Shown here piece by piece: positions 16,950-26,349 of a stretch of DNA of 64,000 nucleotides; the stretch's first letter is position 1; the number at the start of each line of letters is the position of its first letter. The DNA comes from an uncultured Eubacterium sp. Lineage in GTDB: Bacteria > Bacillota > Clostridia > Oscillospirales > Acutalibacteraceae. The DNA is taken from positions 28,630 to 92,629 of the forward strand of contig CAJOHE010000010.1 in NCBI GenBank assembly GCA_905234495.1, written 5' to 3'. The notes under the pieces are model-generated. The model ran no database searches. It saw only the letters and a program-made list of their open reading frames with translations, and was not told the origin of the DNA. Made by a program: the position numbers and the translations under genes.

Positions 16950-17035
16950 GAATGATAAATCCCGCCCGCGTTATTGCCTATAATCATTTTTTGTGTTAAA
17001 ATTATCAGCAGAACACTACCGAAAGGATGGGTGGT

Positions 17036-17584
17036 ATGCTCACTACCGAAAGATTGATTCTTCGTCACTGGGAAGAAAGCGACGCGGAAGAATTGTTCAG
17101 ATATGCGAAGGACCCCGACATAGGTCCCGCGGCAGGCTGGAAGGCGCATAAGAGCGTTGACGAAAGCCGTGATATAATCAAAAACGTGTTCTGCAGCGAC
17201 GAAGCTTATGCGGTTTGCCTCAAGGATGACAACAGGGCAATCGGCGCAATCGAGCTGAGGCTTAACGGCAGAAGCAACCTGACCGACAGGGACGACGAAT
17301 GTGAGCTCGGCTTCTGGATTGCAAAGCCGTTCTGGGGCAGGGGATTAATCCCCGAAGCCACGCGCGAAATGCTTCGTCACGCCTTTGAGGACTTAGGTAT
17401 GAACAGAGTCTGGTGCGGCTACTACGATGGGAACGAAAAGTCAAAGCGCGCTCAGGAAAAATGCGGTTTCCGCTATCAGTACACAAAAGAAAACGTTGAC
17501 GTCGTGCTTCTCGGCGAAAAGCGCACGGAACATATAAACAGTATGACAACAGAGGAATGGAAAAATGAAAATACTTGTATTTAA
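17036..17584 (+). CDS. GNAT N-acetyltransferase, RimJ/RimL type
   Basis: A 182-residue acetyl-CoA-dependent acetyltransferase. It opens with LTTERLILRHWEESDAEEL, has the GNAT β4-β5 region with CELGFWIAKPFWGRGLIPEA (the acetyl-CoA pyrophosphate loop) and the C-terminal RVWCGYYDGNEKSKRAQEKC-GF motif typical of RimJ/L. ATG 17036 is chosen because AAAGGA (17022-17027) sits 8 nt upstream; ATG 17027 is possible but overlaps that site. It overlaps the next gene by 20 nt, so it belongs to a four-gene unit with three flavodoxin-fold proteins. The acceptor (protein N-terminus or small amine) cannot be told. Confidence 0.9.
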   Translation: MLTTERLILRHWEESDAEELFRYAKDPDIGPAAGWKAHKSVDESRDIIKNVFCSDEAYAVCLKDDNRAIGAIELRLNGRSNLTDRDDECELGFWIAKPFWGRGLIPEATREMLRHAFEDLGMNRVWCGYYDGNEKSKRAQEKCGFRYQYTKENVDVVLLGEKRTEHINSMTTEEWKNENTCI

Positions 17585-18248
17585 CGGCAGCCCGAAGCGG
17601 GATAAGAGCGACACAATGCACATCACCCGCGCCTTCCTTGACGGAATGAGCGAGGCGGCGCAGCAGGATATACATATTATAAATGTCATCGACAGTCATA
17701 TTGAATACTGCACGGGTTGCTTCACTTGTATGAAAAACGGCGGCAACTGTATTCACGGCGACGATATGAAGGAAATTCTTGAGGAAATCCTTGAAAGCGA
17801 CCTTCTCATTTTCAGCTATCCGCTTTATGCCTACGGTATGCCAGCGCAGCTCAAGGTGCTGATTGACCGCACCCTGCCTCTCACATCTATGGCGATGAAG
17901 AAGGTGGGCGACAGTTACCGTCACGTGGGGCAGGCGGACTATTCGCATCTCAGGTACATTATGATTTGCGGCTGCGGTTTCCCGAACAGCGCTCATAATT
18001 TCGAGCCCGCCGTGGCTCAGTTTAAAAACTGCTTCCCGAACAATCACACGGTGATGACGGTGCCCGAAAGTCCGATGTTCAACGCACCCGAGGCGGCGGA
18101 GGTAACCGTGCCGAGGCTTGCGCTCGTGAAAGAGGGTGGAAAGCAGTATGCCGAAAAAGGGGAAATCGACGGCGCCCTTCTTTCGCAAATCTGTTCCCCG
18201 ATGATTCCCGAAGAGGTTTACGCTCAAATCGTAAACTCGGGCTCGTAA
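17565..18248 (+). CDS. NAD(P)H-dependent FMN reductase / iron-sulfur flavoprotein-like
   Basis: A 227-residue flavodoxin-fold protein. It begins MKILVFNGSPKRDKSDT, the FMN phosphate loop (NGSP), followed by a cysteine cluster YCTGCFTC...GNC like that of iron-sulfur flavoproteins, then FSYPLYAYGMPAQLK. It likely moves electrons from NAD(P)H to a small acceptor via FMN. It overlaps the GNAT gene by 20 nt and is followed 13 nt later by a second flavodoxin-fold gene. Confidence 0.88.
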   Translation: MKILVFNGSPKRDKSDTMHITRAFLDGMSEAAQQDIHIINVIDSHIEYCTGCFTCMKNGGNCIHGDDMKEILEEILESDLLIFSYPLYAYGMPAQLKVLIDRTLPLTSMAMKKVGDSYRHVGQADYSHLRYIMICGCGFPNSAHNFEPAVAQFKNCFPNNHTVMTVPESPMFNAPEAAEVTVPRLALVKEGGKQYAEKGEIDGALLSQICSPMIPEEVYAQIVNSGS

Positions 18249-18261
18249 AAAGGAGAGAAAA

Positions 18262-18768
18262 ATGATACTGATTATAAACACAACCGCCGACACCGGGCTC
18301 ACGGCAGAAATAGAGGAAAAGCTCAGGGCAAAGCAGGCGGAATTTGAAATAGTTGAGGCGGCGGATATGAAAATCAGCCACTGTATCGGCTGCAACGTCT
18401 GCTGGCTGAAAACGCCCGGCGTGTGCGCTGTGAAGGACGACTATGAGATAATTCTCAAAAAGATTATCAAGGCGGACCAGATGTGGGTGATTTCTGATAC
18501 CGCCCTCGGTTTTCTCAACCATAAGGGCAAGAATATCTTTGACCGTATTCTGCCGATTCTCGATATGTATCTCGAAATCCGCGACGGTCAGCTCTGCCAC
18601 ATTCTGCGTTATGATAAAAGAACGGATATCGGCGTTATCTATAAGGGCAACGGCGACAGGGATTACCTCAACAGGTGGAACGCGCGCTGCACAAAGAATA
18701 TCGACAGCAGAGCTCTCGGCGCATATCCCGCAAACGAGATAGAGGAGGCGGTAAAATGTATGCAGTAA
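18262..18768 (+). CDS. Flavodoxin-family protein with Cys cluster
   Basis: A 168-residue flavodoxin-like protein. The N-terminal loop INTTADTGLTAEI is less canonical than in its neighbours. It is followed by HCIGCNVCWLKTPGVC, a four-Cys cluster aligned with that of the upstream gene. Length and order indicate a diverged, shorter paralogue. AAAAGGAGAG precedes the ATG. It overlaps the following gene by 13 nt. Redox partnership with the flanking flavoproteins is inference. Confidence 0.82.
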   Translation: MILIINTTADTGLTAEIEEKLRAKQAEFEIVEAADMKISHCIGCNVCWLKTPGVCAVKDDYEIILKKIIKADQMWVISDTALGFLNHKGKNIFDRILPILDMYLEIRDGQLCHILRYDKRTDIGVIYKGNGDRDYLNRWNARCTKNIDSRALGAYPANEIEEAVKCMQ

Positions 18769-19409
18769 TTATCAACGGCAGCCCGCGCGTCAAGGCGCAG
18801 AGCAATACCGATAAGATTATCGGAAGCTTCTCAAAGGGCTTCTGCGAAGGCGGCAACACCTGCGACGTTTACGCGATTTCCGAAAGAAATAAATGGGACG
18901 AAATCAGAAAGGCGTATAATGAAAACGAAAATATCATTATCGCGCTTCCGCTTTTTGTCGAGTGCATTCCCGGGCTTCTCATCGAGTTTATCGAAACGCT
19001 TGAGCCCAAGGACAAAAAGACCACTCTTTCCTTCATTCTTCAGAGCGGATTCACCGAGGGAATTCAGCTTCGCTGCGGTGAGGCGTATCTTGAAATACTT
19101 ACGGAAAAGCTCGGCTGCAGCTACGGCGGAACTCTTGTCAAGGGCGGCAATTTTATGTTCCGTTTCCGCGAGGGGAAAGAGCTTGAAAGAGCGATTGCGC
19201 CCTACGGCAGGATGGGGCGCGAGTTTGCCGCAAACGGCAACTTCTTCTCAAAGAAGTGCAAGAGGTTTACGGGTCCCGAAATCTACCCGAAGCCCATGCT
19301 TAAAATAGTTGACAGGGTGATTCACAAGGGCGGAAGAGAGTCCTTTGACAGGGCGGCTGCCGGCTGGGGCTGCACCGAACCCCTCGACAGCAGACCGTAT
19401 GAAAACTAA
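18756..19409 (+). CDS. NADPH-dependent FMN reductase-like flavodoxin-fold protein
   Basis: A 217-residue protein. It opens MYAVIINGSPRVKAQSNTD, the FMN-binding loop, then NIIIALPLFVECIPGLLIEF. Unlike the two genes before it, it lacks the CxxCxxC cluster after the first helix. ATG 18756 is chosen because a GAGGAGGCGG site precedes it; the earlier in-frame start at 18675 lies deep inside the upstream gene. It is the last gene of the unit and a terminator follows. Confidence 0.82.
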   Translation: MYAVIINGSPRVKAQSNTDKIIGSFSKGFCEGGNTCDVYAISERNKWDEIRKAYNENENIIIALPLFVECIPGLLIEFIETLEPKDKKTTLSFILQSGFTEGIQLRCGEAYLEILTEKLGCSYGGTLVKGGNFMFRFREGKELERAIAPYGRMGREFAANGNFFSKKCKRFTGPEIYPKPMLKIVDRVIHKGGRESFDRAAAGWGCTEPLDSRPYEN

Positions 19410-19415
19410 ACATTA

Positions 19416-19445
19416 CAGGGCGGCGTTTCACCGTCCTTTTTGTTT
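19416..19445 (+). terminator. Terminator of the GNAT-flavodoxin operon
   Basis: Stem AGGGCGG (19417-19423) with CCGTCCT (19431-19437), including one G-T pair, 7-nt loop, then TTTTTG. Confidence 0.75.
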
Positions 19446-19494
19446 ATATTCTGCAACTACATAATAGACTTTTTAATAAATCTTGTACAAAATG

Positions 19495-19522
19495 TTGAAA
19501 TTTATAATTTTTATGTTATAAT
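19495..19522 (+). promoter_or_regulatory. SigA promoter of the opp operon
   Basis: TTGAAA (19495-19500), 16-bp spacer, TATAAT (19517-19522), giving a leader of about 60 nt before oppB ATG 19590 with CAGGTG as ribosome site. Confidence 0.7.
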
Positions 19523-19589
19523 GTTTATTATAGATACTATGCACTTTTATGCTTTAGTACAGTGCACGAATAAAACAGGCAGGTGAATT

Positions 19590-20519
19590 ATGAATACAAA
19601 AACGCTTGCGTATATTCTCAAACGAATACTGCTTTCAATCTTTACGGTGTGGGTTGTTATCACCGTTACGTTCTTCGTAATGCACGCCGTTCCCGGCGGT
19701 CCGTTCGTCGGTGAAAAGGCAACAACCCCCGCGGTACAGGCTGCTATGGAAGCTAAGTACGGACTTGATAAGCCCGTGTTTGAGCAATATACGACCTATC
19801 TCAAAGACATCGTTACTAAATTCGATTTCGGTCCGTCGCTCAAACAGAGGGGCAGAATGGTAGTCGATATTATTTTCGACGGCCTCAAGACCTCTGCAAA
19901 GCTCGGCGTAATCGCTGCCTGCCTTTCAGCAGTTGTAGGCATCGTTCTCGGTGCAATCGCAGCTATCAGAAGAAACAAGCTCATCGACAGAGTTATTATG
20001 GTAATCACCACGGCTTTCGTGTCCATGCCGTCGTTTATAATGGGGTCGCTGCTATTGGCCCTGTTTGCGATAAAGCTGCAGGTGCTTCCGGCAAACGGCT
20101 CAACCCCTGCGGGACTTGTGCTTCCGGTTATCACGCTTGCGCTTTATCCCATGGCGTACATCACGAGGCTTACCCGTTCCTCAATGCTTGACGTACTCGG
20201 TCAGGACTACATAAGAACGGCTAAGGCGAAGGGCGTGTCGGGCGTAATGATTATCTTCGGCCACGCGCTAAAGAATTCACTCATCCCCGTGCTCACATAC
20301 TTCGGCCCGATGCTTGCATACATTGTAACGGGTTCTCTCGTAGTTGAGCAGATTTTCGCAGTGCCCGGAATAGGCCGTGCGTTTGTAAGCTCAATCACAA
20401 ACCGCGACTATCCCATGATTATGGGTACCACGATTATTCTTGCGGCTTTAATCGTAATAATGAACCTTTTAACAGATATTCTCTACAAGGTCGTTGACCC
20501 GAGAATATCATTCGACTAA
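19590..20519 (+). CDS. oppB: Oligopeptide ABC transporter permease OppB
   Basis: A 309-residue inner-membrane permease with six TM helices, the first at ~9-31. The N-terminal VVITVTFFVMHAVPGGPF pattern is the OppB/DppB signature. The EAA loop is visible in YIRTAKAKGVSGVMIIFGHALKN before helix 5. It forms a heterodimer with OppC to pass peptides delivered by OppA. First gene of a complete opp BCDFA operon. Confidence 0.95.
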   Translation: MNTKTLAYILKRILLSIFTVWVVITVTFFVMHAVPGGPFVGEKATTPAVQAAMEAKYGLDKPVFEQYTTYLKDIVTKFDFGPSLKQRGRMVVDIIFDGLKTSAKLGVIAACLSAVVGIVLGAIAAIRRNKLIDRVIMVITTAFVSMPSFIMGSLLLALFAIKLQVLPANGSTPAGLVLPVITLALYPMAYITRLTRSSMLDVLGQDYIRTAKAKGVSGVMIIFGHALKNSLIPVLTYFGPMLAYIVTGSLVVEQIFAVPGIGRAFVSSITNRDYPMIMGTTIILAALIVIMNLLTDILYKVVDPRISFD

Positions 20520-20533
20520 GGGAGGGGGATTGT

Positions 20534-21592
20534 ATGAAGAAAAAGAAATTCACCTTCCACGTTGACCTCGATATGTTTATGCCCGCTTCCGATAAGGAAA
20601 AGGAGTATATGGTGCAGATGCGCCCATCCTCAACCTTCTTTAGGGACGGCGTAAAGAGATTTGTCAAAAACAAGGTTGCTCTTCTGAGCCTTATCATTAT
20701 TGTAATCATTACTCTTTCGAGTATAATCGTTCCGTCCTTCTGGCCGTATTCTTATGAAAACCAGCTCGGCGTTCAGGCAGGTCAGACGGTTGACGCGTCA
20801 TACAACAACCTCAAGCCGATGCAGTACGGCAAAACAGAGCAGGAAAAAATTGACGCGGGCGAAAAGGTGTTCCCGCATCTCTTCGGAACCGACGCGGCAG
20901 GACGCGACTATTTCATCCGTGTTGTCTACGGAACGAGAATATCCCTTGCGGTAGGCTTCTTTGCAAGCGTTATCGTACTTCTCATAGGAACATTTTTCGG
21001 CTCGATATCGGGCTATTTCGGCGGAAAGGTCGACCTCATTATAATGAGGTTTGTAGATATCATCTACTCTCTTCCCGATATGCTTATGGTAATTCTTCTA
21101 TCGGCGGTTATGAAGCTGACGCTCACCCCGGTTATTCAGGGAACCGTGCTTGAAAACATAGGCGCAAACATCATCAGTCTTTTCATCGTATTTGCCCTTC
21201 TTTACTGGGTAAGTATGTCACGACTTATCAGAGGACAGATTCTCTCGCTTCGTGAGCAGGAATACGTTCTCTCGGCTCGCGCGACGGGCGCAAAGGGTAA
21301 GTGGATTATCGTTAAACACCTTATTCCCAACTGCATCAGCGTAGTTATCATTTCCGCTGCGCTTCAGATTCCGTCCGCAATCTTTACGGAAAGCTATCTG
21401 TCCTTCCTCGGACTCGGCGTAAACGCACCAATGCCTTCACTCGGTTCGCTTGCATCCGAAGCTCTTAACGGACTTACAAGCTATCCGTACCGTCTGGTAA
21501 TCCCCGCTATTATTATCTCACTGATAGTACTTAGCCTCAACCTCTTCGGCGATGGTCTCAGAGACGCCTTCGACCCGAAGCTTAACGATTGA
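20534..21592 (+). CDS. oppC: Oligopeptide ABC transporter permease OppC
   Basis: A 352-residue permease. An N-terminal OppC_N segment contains the first TM helix (~45-66). A periplasmic-side loop with FGTDAAGRDYFIRVVYGTR, the OppC hallmark, is followed by five further helices and the EAA motif YVLSARATGAKGKWIIVKHL. The N-terminal cytosolic tail is somewhat extended (about 40 residues). It follows oppB by 14 nt with GGGAGGGGG before the ATG. Confidence 0.95.
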   Translation: MKKKKFTFHVDLDMFMPASDKEKEYMVQMRPSSTFFRDGVKRFVKNKVALLSLIIIVIITLSSIIVPSFWPYSYENQLGVQAGQTVDASYNNLKPMQYGKTEQEKIDAGEKVFPHLFGTDAAGRDYFIRVVYGTRISLAVGFFASVIVLLIGTFFGSISGYFGGKVDLIIMRFVDIIYSLPDMLMVILLSAVMKLTLTPVIQGTVLENIGANIISLFIVFALLYWVSMSRLIRGQILSLREQEYVLSARATGAKGKWIIVKHLIPNCISVVIISAALQIPSAIFTESYLSFLGLGVNAPMPSLGSLASEALNGLTSYPYRLVIPAIIISLIVLSLNLFGDGLRDAFDPKLND

Positions 21593-21603
21593 GGAGGGTG
21601 TAC

Positions 21604-22623
21604 ATGGCGTTATTAGAAGTTAAAAACTTACAGACATCTTTCTTCACCGACGCAGGTGAGGTTAAGGCTGTAAACGATGTATCTTTCAATCTCGAAAGGG
21701 GCAAGGTTCTCGGCATAGTTGGCGAGTCGGGCTCGGGCAAATCCGTAACGGCTTATTCGATTATGCAGATTCTCGCCTCAACGGGTAAAATCGTCGGCGG
21801 TTCCGTAAAGCTCGACGGGCAGGAACTTGTCGGCGCAGACGAAAAGGTTATGAAAACCGTAAGAGGTAATAAGATTTCCATTATATTCCAGGATCCTATG
21901 ACCTCGTTAAATCCCACATACACAATCGGCAGACAGCTTATTGAAGCTATCACTCTTCACACCAACAGAAACCGTAAGGAAGCCTACGAAAGAGCTGTTG
22001 AAATGATTAGGCTTGTAAATATCAACGAGCCCAAAAAGAGAATGAAACAGTATCCGTTTGAGCTTTCGGGCGGTATGAGGCAGAGAATAATGATTGCCAT
22101 GGCTCTTGCCTGCGAACCCGATATCCTTATTGCCGACGAACCCACAACGGCTCTCGACGTAACGATTCAGGCGCAGATTCTCGAGCTTATGACCGACCTT
22201 CAGAAAGAGCTCGGTATGGCGATTATTATGATTACCCACGACCTCGGCGTTGTGGCTCAGATGTGCGACGAAGTTGTTGTAATGTACGCGGGCTCAATCT
22301 GTGAGCAGGGAACTGCGGACGAGATATTCTACAATCCCCGCCACGAGTACACCAAAGGCCTTATGCGTTCAATCCCGACGGCGGACACCGCGGGCAACAA
22401 GCTTCATCCCATTACGGGAACACCGATTGACCTGCTCAATATGCCTAAGGGCTGTCCGTTTGCCCCGAGATGCGACAATGCGATGAAAATCTGCATCAAT
22501 CACAGAGCGGAGCGAATGAAGATAAACGACGACCACTATGCAACCTGCTGGATGAATGTCAAGAAGGGCATTGACGACGGCGAAATAGTGCTCGACGAGG
22601 AAGGCGGTGAGGCTGATGAGTGA
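21604..22623 (+). CDS. oppD: Oligopeptide ABC transporter ATP-binding protein OppD
   Basis: A 339-residue ATPase. Walker A GESGSGKS, Q-loop FQDPMTSLNPTY, signature LSGGMRQR, Walker B ILIADEPTTALD, switch His in MITHDLG. The C-terminal oligopeptide-transporter extension contains the CPFAPRC...C cluster found in OppD/DppD that can hold an iron-sulfur centre. ATG 21604 follows GAGGAGGGTG; the in-frame start 15 nt upstream overlaps oppC and is less likely. Confidence 0.95.
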   Translation: MALLEVKNLQTSFFTDAGEVKAVNDVSFNLERGKVLGIVGESGSGKSVTAYSIMQILASTGKIVGGSVKLDGQELVGADEKVMKTVRGNKISIIFQDPMTSLNPTYTIGRQLIEAITLHTNRNRKEAYERAVEMIRLVNINEPKKRMKQYPFELSGGMRQRIMIAMALACEPDILIADEPTTALDVTIQAQILELMTDLQKELGMAIIMITHDLGVVAQMCDEVVVMYAGSICEQGTADEIFYNPRHEYTKGLMRSIPTADTAGNKLHPITGTPIDLLNMPKGCPFAPRCDNAMKICINHRAERMKINDDHYATCWMNVKKGIDDGEIVLDEEGGEADE

Positions 22624-23599
22624 TTATAAACCTCTTATCGAGATAAAGCATTTAAAGCAGTATTTCCCGATTAACACAGGCCTTTTTCAGACCAAACCGC
22701 TCAAAGCCGTTGACGACGTTTCGTTTGACATAAAGAAGGGCGAAACCCTCGGTCTTGTAGGCGAATCCGGCTGCGGAAAAACCACGGTCGGCAGAACAAT
22801 CCTTCATCTCTACAAGCCCACCGACGGCGAAATCTGGTATGACGGCAAGCAGGTTAAAACCCGCGCCGACATCAAAAAGTTCAGAACAAAGGCAACAATG
22901 GTATTTCAGGACCCGTATTCCTCGCTCAACCCGAGGATGACGGTTTCGGATATCATCGGCGAGCCGCTCGACGTGCATAAGCTCTATTCAAACAAGAAGG
23001 AAAGAGAGGAAAAAATCCTTCAGTTTATGGACTATGTAGGTCTTAACAGCGAGCACGCTTCAAGATACGCCCACGAGTTTTCGGGCGGTCAGAGGCAGAG
23101 GATAGGTATTGCCCGTTCACTTGCGGTAAATCCCGATTTCATTGTCTGCGACGAACCCGTATCGGCTCTTGACGTATCGATTCAGGCTCAGGTTATAAAT
23201 ATGTTTGACGAGCTTCAGGATAAGCTTGGGCTGACCTATCTTTTCATAGCTCACGACCTTCTCGTTGTCCGTCACATATCCGACAGAATTGCGGTAATGT
23301 ATCTCGGCCACATAGTCGAGCTTGCAGACGCGGGCGAGATTTACGACCACCCGCTTCACCCGTATTCAAAGTCGCTTCTTTCGGCGGTACCGGTTCCCGA
23401 CCCGCAGGTGGCAAGGGCAAACAAGAGAATCGTCCTCACGGGCGATATCCCGAGCCCGCTCAACGCACCGTCGGGCTGTCCGTTCAGGACGCGCTGCCAG
23501 TACGCAACCGACGCCTGCGCCGAGAGTATGCCCGAGTTCAAAGAGGTTTCGACAGGCCATTTCGTAGCCTGCCACAGAACCGAAGAAATCAACGATTAA
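22616..23599 (+). CDS. oppF: Oligopeptide ABC transporter ATP-binding protein OppF
   Basis: A 327-residue ATPase. Walker [21 protein letters not shown], signature FSGGQRQR, Walker [20 protein letters not shown] and the C-terminal CPFRTRC...C cluster. It overlaps oppD by 8 nt, using ATG 22616 behind GGCGGTGAGG. It pairs with OppD in the heterodimeric motor. Confidence 0.95.
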   Translation: MSDYKPLIEIKHLKQYFPINTGLFQTKPLKAVDDVSFDIKKGETLGLVGESGCGKTTVGRTILHLYKPTDGEIWYDGKQVKTRADIKKFRTKATMVFQDPYSSLNPRMTVSDIIGEPLDVHKLYSNKKEREEKILQFMDYVGLNSEHASRYAHEFSGGQRQRIGIARSLAVNPDFIVCDEPVSALDVSIQAQVINMFDELQDKLGLTYLFIAHDLLVVRHISDRIAVMYLGHIVELADAGEIYDHPLHPYSKSLLSAVPVPDPQVARANKRIVLTGDIPSPLNAPSGCPFRTRCQYATDACAESMPEFKEVSTGHFVACHRTEEIND

Positions 23600-23660
23600 T
23601 ATGGTAAACAGTACGGCTTGCCGTACAAAAAATAATTTTTCATTTTGAAAGGATGGTACT

Positions 23661-25496
23661 ATGAAAATGAAAAAAATTCTTGCACTCGTTCTTGCACTTG
23701 CATTAGTGCTCAGCTTCGCTGCTTGTTCAAAGGGCGGAGACGGCGGTAACGAGGGCGACGCAGCAAAAGATTCTATTGCTGTATGTCTGGCTTCAGAGCC
23801 CGACACAATCGACCCTGCTCTCAACTCAGCAGTTGACGGCGCTACACTTCTTGCACACCTTTTCTCAGGTCTTGCTAAATGGCAGCAGAACGACCAGGGT
23901 GTTCTTGAGCTTGTACCCGACGCAGCTACAGAGCTTACTGAGGGCGTAGAAAATGCAGACGGAACGGTAACCTACACCTACACCCTTAAGGATAACCTTA
24001 AGTGGTCGGACGGTCAGCCGGTTACTGCAAACGACTTCATTTTCGCATGGAACAGAGCAGCTTCTCTCGATCTTGCAGCTGACTACGGCTATATGTTTGA
24101 AGTAGTTGACGGTTATGCTGAAATGACAGAGGCTGACGATGCAGGAGCAGCAGTTAACCCCGACGCTAAGCTCAACGCTAAGGCTGTTGACGACAAGACA
24201 ATCGAGGTTACACTTGAAAACGCAGTTCCTTACTGGAACGAGCTTCTTGCATTCCCGACCTACTTCCCGGTACGTGAGGACGTAGTAGCTAACGAAGCAT
24301 GGGCAACAGATCCTGCTACTTATGTATGTAACGGTCTTTACACCCTTGATTCATGGGAGCACAACTCACTCATCACTCTTAAGAAGAATGCAGAGCATCC
24401 CGACAATGCACAGGTAACAATGAACACAATTCAGTTCTACCTTTCAGACGATGCTAACAATATGCTTTCTAACTTCAAGAATGGCGACTGGCAGTTAATC
24501 GACTCTATTCCTACAAACGAAATCGCAAGCATTAAGGAAGAGTACAAGGACGAGTTCTACAACGTTGGTCAGCTCGGCACATACTATGTATGCTGGAACA
24601 TCAACGAGGAACTTCTTCCCGAGGGCAGCACCCTTGAGGGCGTAGAGGCAGAGGCTGCAAGATCTGAAATCAGAAACGCAGTTGCTCTTCTCATCGACCG
24701 TAACTACATCGTAGACGAGATTGCTCAGGGCGGCCAGATTCCTGCTTCCACATTCGTTGGCGCAGGTCTCACAGACGCTGACGGCAAGACTGAGTTCCGC
24801 GCAAATGCAGGCACAAGCTCAGACTTCGAAGGTTACTTCGACGCTTCCTCAGAGGCAGTTCAGTCAAACTTTGACTCAGCTGTTGAGACTCTTAAGAAGT
24901 ACTATGATTACGACGAGGCTACCGGCAAGTTCACAAACTTCCCGAAGCTTACCTATCTCTACAACACTGACGAAGGACACAAGGCAATCGGTGAATACAT
25001 CCAGTCTTCACTTGCTAACGTTGGTATCGAAATCAGCATGGAGAATCAGGAGTGGGCTACATTCCTTAACACACGTAAGGACGGTAACTTCTCAATCGCT
25101 CGTAACGGTTGGCTTGCTGACTACAATGATCCTATCAGCTTCCTTGATATGTGGACCACAGCATCAGGTAACAATGATGTTCAGTTCGGCAAGGGCGAAA
25201 ATGCAGACCTTAAGGCTTACAACCTCGACCTTACAGCTCTCGGCTATGAGGATAAGGTAGAAAACGGCACATGGGCTGAGACCTATGACGTTCTCATCGC
25301 AAGAATTAAGACCTGCACAGATACTGAAAAGCGTTATCAGATGATGCATATGGCAGAGGATATGCTTATGGCATCAGGATGTCTCTGTCCTATCTATTAC
25401 TACACAGATCAGTATCTTCTTGATTCATCTGTTCAGGGCTTCTTCTCAAGTCCTCTCGGATACAAGTACTTCATGTACTGCACATATACAGACTAA
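23661..25496 (+). CDS. oppA: Oligopeptide-binding lipoprotein OppA
   Basis: A 611-residue solute-binding protein (SBP family 5). The lipoprotein signal is MKMKKILALVLALALVLSF followed by lipobox AAC at Cys 22, then a Gly/Asp/Asn-rich spacer and the family opening CLASEPDTIDPALNSAVDG. Further family blocks include LKWSDGQPVTANDFIFAWNR and NGWLADYNDP. Codon use differs from its neighbours (mostly GCA/GCT for Ala and AAC for Asn), which suggests very high expression. It has a separate leader of 61 nt after oppF and its own terminator. Confidence 0.96.
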   Translation: MKMKKILALVLALALVLSFAACSKGGDGGNEGDAAKDSIAVCLASEPDTIDPALNSAVDGATLLAHLFSGLAKWQQNDQGVLELVPDAATELTEGVENADGTVTYTYTLKDNLKWSDGQPVTANDFIFAWNRAASLDLAADYGYMFEVVDGYAEMTEADDAGAAVNPDAKLNAKAVDDKTIEVTLENAVPYWNELLAFPTYFPVREDVVANEAWATDPATYVCNGLYTLDSWEHNSLITLKKNAEHPDNAQVTMNTIQFYLSDDANNMLSNFKNGDWQLIDSIPTNEIASIKEEYKDEFYNVGQLGTYYVCWNINEELLPEGSTLEGVEAEAARSEIRNAVALLIDRNYIVDEIAQGGQIPASTFVGAGLTDADGKTEFRANAGTSSDFEGYFDASSEAVQSNFDSAVETLKKYYDYDEATGKFTNFPKLTYLYNTDEGHKAIGEYIQSSLANVGIEISMENQEWATFLNTRKDGNFSIARNGWLADYNDPISFLDMWTTASGNNDVQFGKGENADLKAYNLDLTALGYEDKVENGTWAETYDVLIARIKTCTDTEKRYQMMHMAEDMLMASGCLCPIYYYTDQYLLDSSVQGFFSSPLGYKYFMYCTYTD

Positions 25497-25532
25497 TCAG
25501 AATCGTTAATCTGTATAAATAAAAACAAAACG

Positions 25533-25563
25533 GTACTGCGGGGAAACCCGCAGTACTTTTTTA
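25533..25563 (+). terminator. Terminator of the opp operon
   Basis: Perfect 10-bp stem GTACTGCGGG (25533-25542) with CCCGCAGTAC (25547-25556), GAAA tetraloop, then TTTTTT. Confidence 0.95.
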
Positions 25564-25592
25564 TTGCCATTCTTTATTCTATATGCTACAAT
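25564..25592 (+). promoter_or_regulatory. SigA promoter of the fucose aldolase-isomerase genes
   Basis: TTGCCA (25564-25569), 17-bp spacer, TACAAT (25587-25592), about 30 nt before ATG 25622 with AAGGAGA as ribosome site. No operator was recognised. Confidence 0.7.
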
Positions 25593-25621
25593 GAAAACGT
25601 AATAAATCTAAGGAGAAAGCT

Positions 25622-26332
25622 ATGCAGGATATCAATGCTATCAAAGACCAAATCTGCGACGTCTGTCACAAGATGTGGCAGCTCGGCTGGGTTGCCGCAA
25701 ACGACGGTAACGTGAGCGTAAGGCTTGAGGACGGCAGGATTATCGCCACCCCGACGGGTATGAGCAAATCCTTCATCACTCCCGAAAAGCTGATTGTTCT
25801 CGACAGCGAGGGAAACGTTCTTGAAGCCGCGGACGGGCTCAGACCCTCAAGCGAGATAAAGATGCACCTTCGCTGCTATGACAAGCGCGACGACGTTATG
25901 AGCGTAATCCACGCCCATCCGCCGGGCGCAACGGGCTTTGCGGTCGCTCACAAGGCTATGGATATGTATAATATGATTGAGGACGTTGCGGTCATCGGCT
26001 CGGTACCGCTCACGCCCTACGGCACACCCTCAACCGTCGAGGTTCCGAATTCAATCGAGCCCTATCTCGAAGAGCACGACGTTATGCTTCTTGAAAACCA
26101 CGGCGCGCTTGCGGTGGGAAGCGACGTTATCACCGCCTTCTACCGTATGGAAAGCCTTGAGCTCTGGGCAAAAATCACTATTAACGCCGTAATCCTCGGC
26201 GGAAGCTTCGACATCAGCAACGAAAACATTCAGAAGCTTATCGACCTTAGAGGTTATTACAAGGTTACGGGAAGACATCCCGGCCACAAGCTCTTTAACC
26301 CCGACGACGGTATGCTTCATAAAAAGGACTAA
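25622..26332 (+). CDS. Class II aldolase/adducin family protein, probable L-fuculose-phosphate aldolase
   Basis: A 236-residue zinc aldolase. Family marks are NDGNVSVRL (phosphate-binding N-terminal loop), TPTGMSKSF, SSEIKMHL (catalytic Glu), VIHAHPPGAT (two zinc His) and LLENHGALAVG (third His). The adjacent L-fucose isomerase gene, 17 nt downstream, makes L-fuculose-1-phosphate cleavage to DHAP and lactaldehyde the best guess. Ribulose-phosphate and rhamnulose-phosphate relatives cannot be excluded from sequence alone. No fuculokinase gene is present in the window. Confidence 0.88.
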   Translation: MQDINAIKDQICDVCHKMWQLGWVAANDGNVSVRLEDGRIIATPTGMSKSFITPEKLIVLDSEGNVLEAADGLRPSSEIKMHLRCYDKRDDVMSVIHAHPPGATGFAVAHKAMDMYNMIEDVAVIGSVPLTPYGTPSTVEVPNSIEPYLEEHDVMLLENHGALAVGSDVITAFYRMESLELWAKITINAVILGGSFDISNENIQKLIDLRGYYKVTGRHPGHKLFNPDDGMLHKKD

Positions 26333-26349
26333 TCAGGGAGGAATAATAT

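Noticed and set aside
17262..18395. 377-codon minus-strand frame across the GNAT and FMN reductase genes
   Set aside because: Long, but its product is low-complexity and Arg/His-rich, and it opposes two genes with clear GNAT and flavodoxin motifs.
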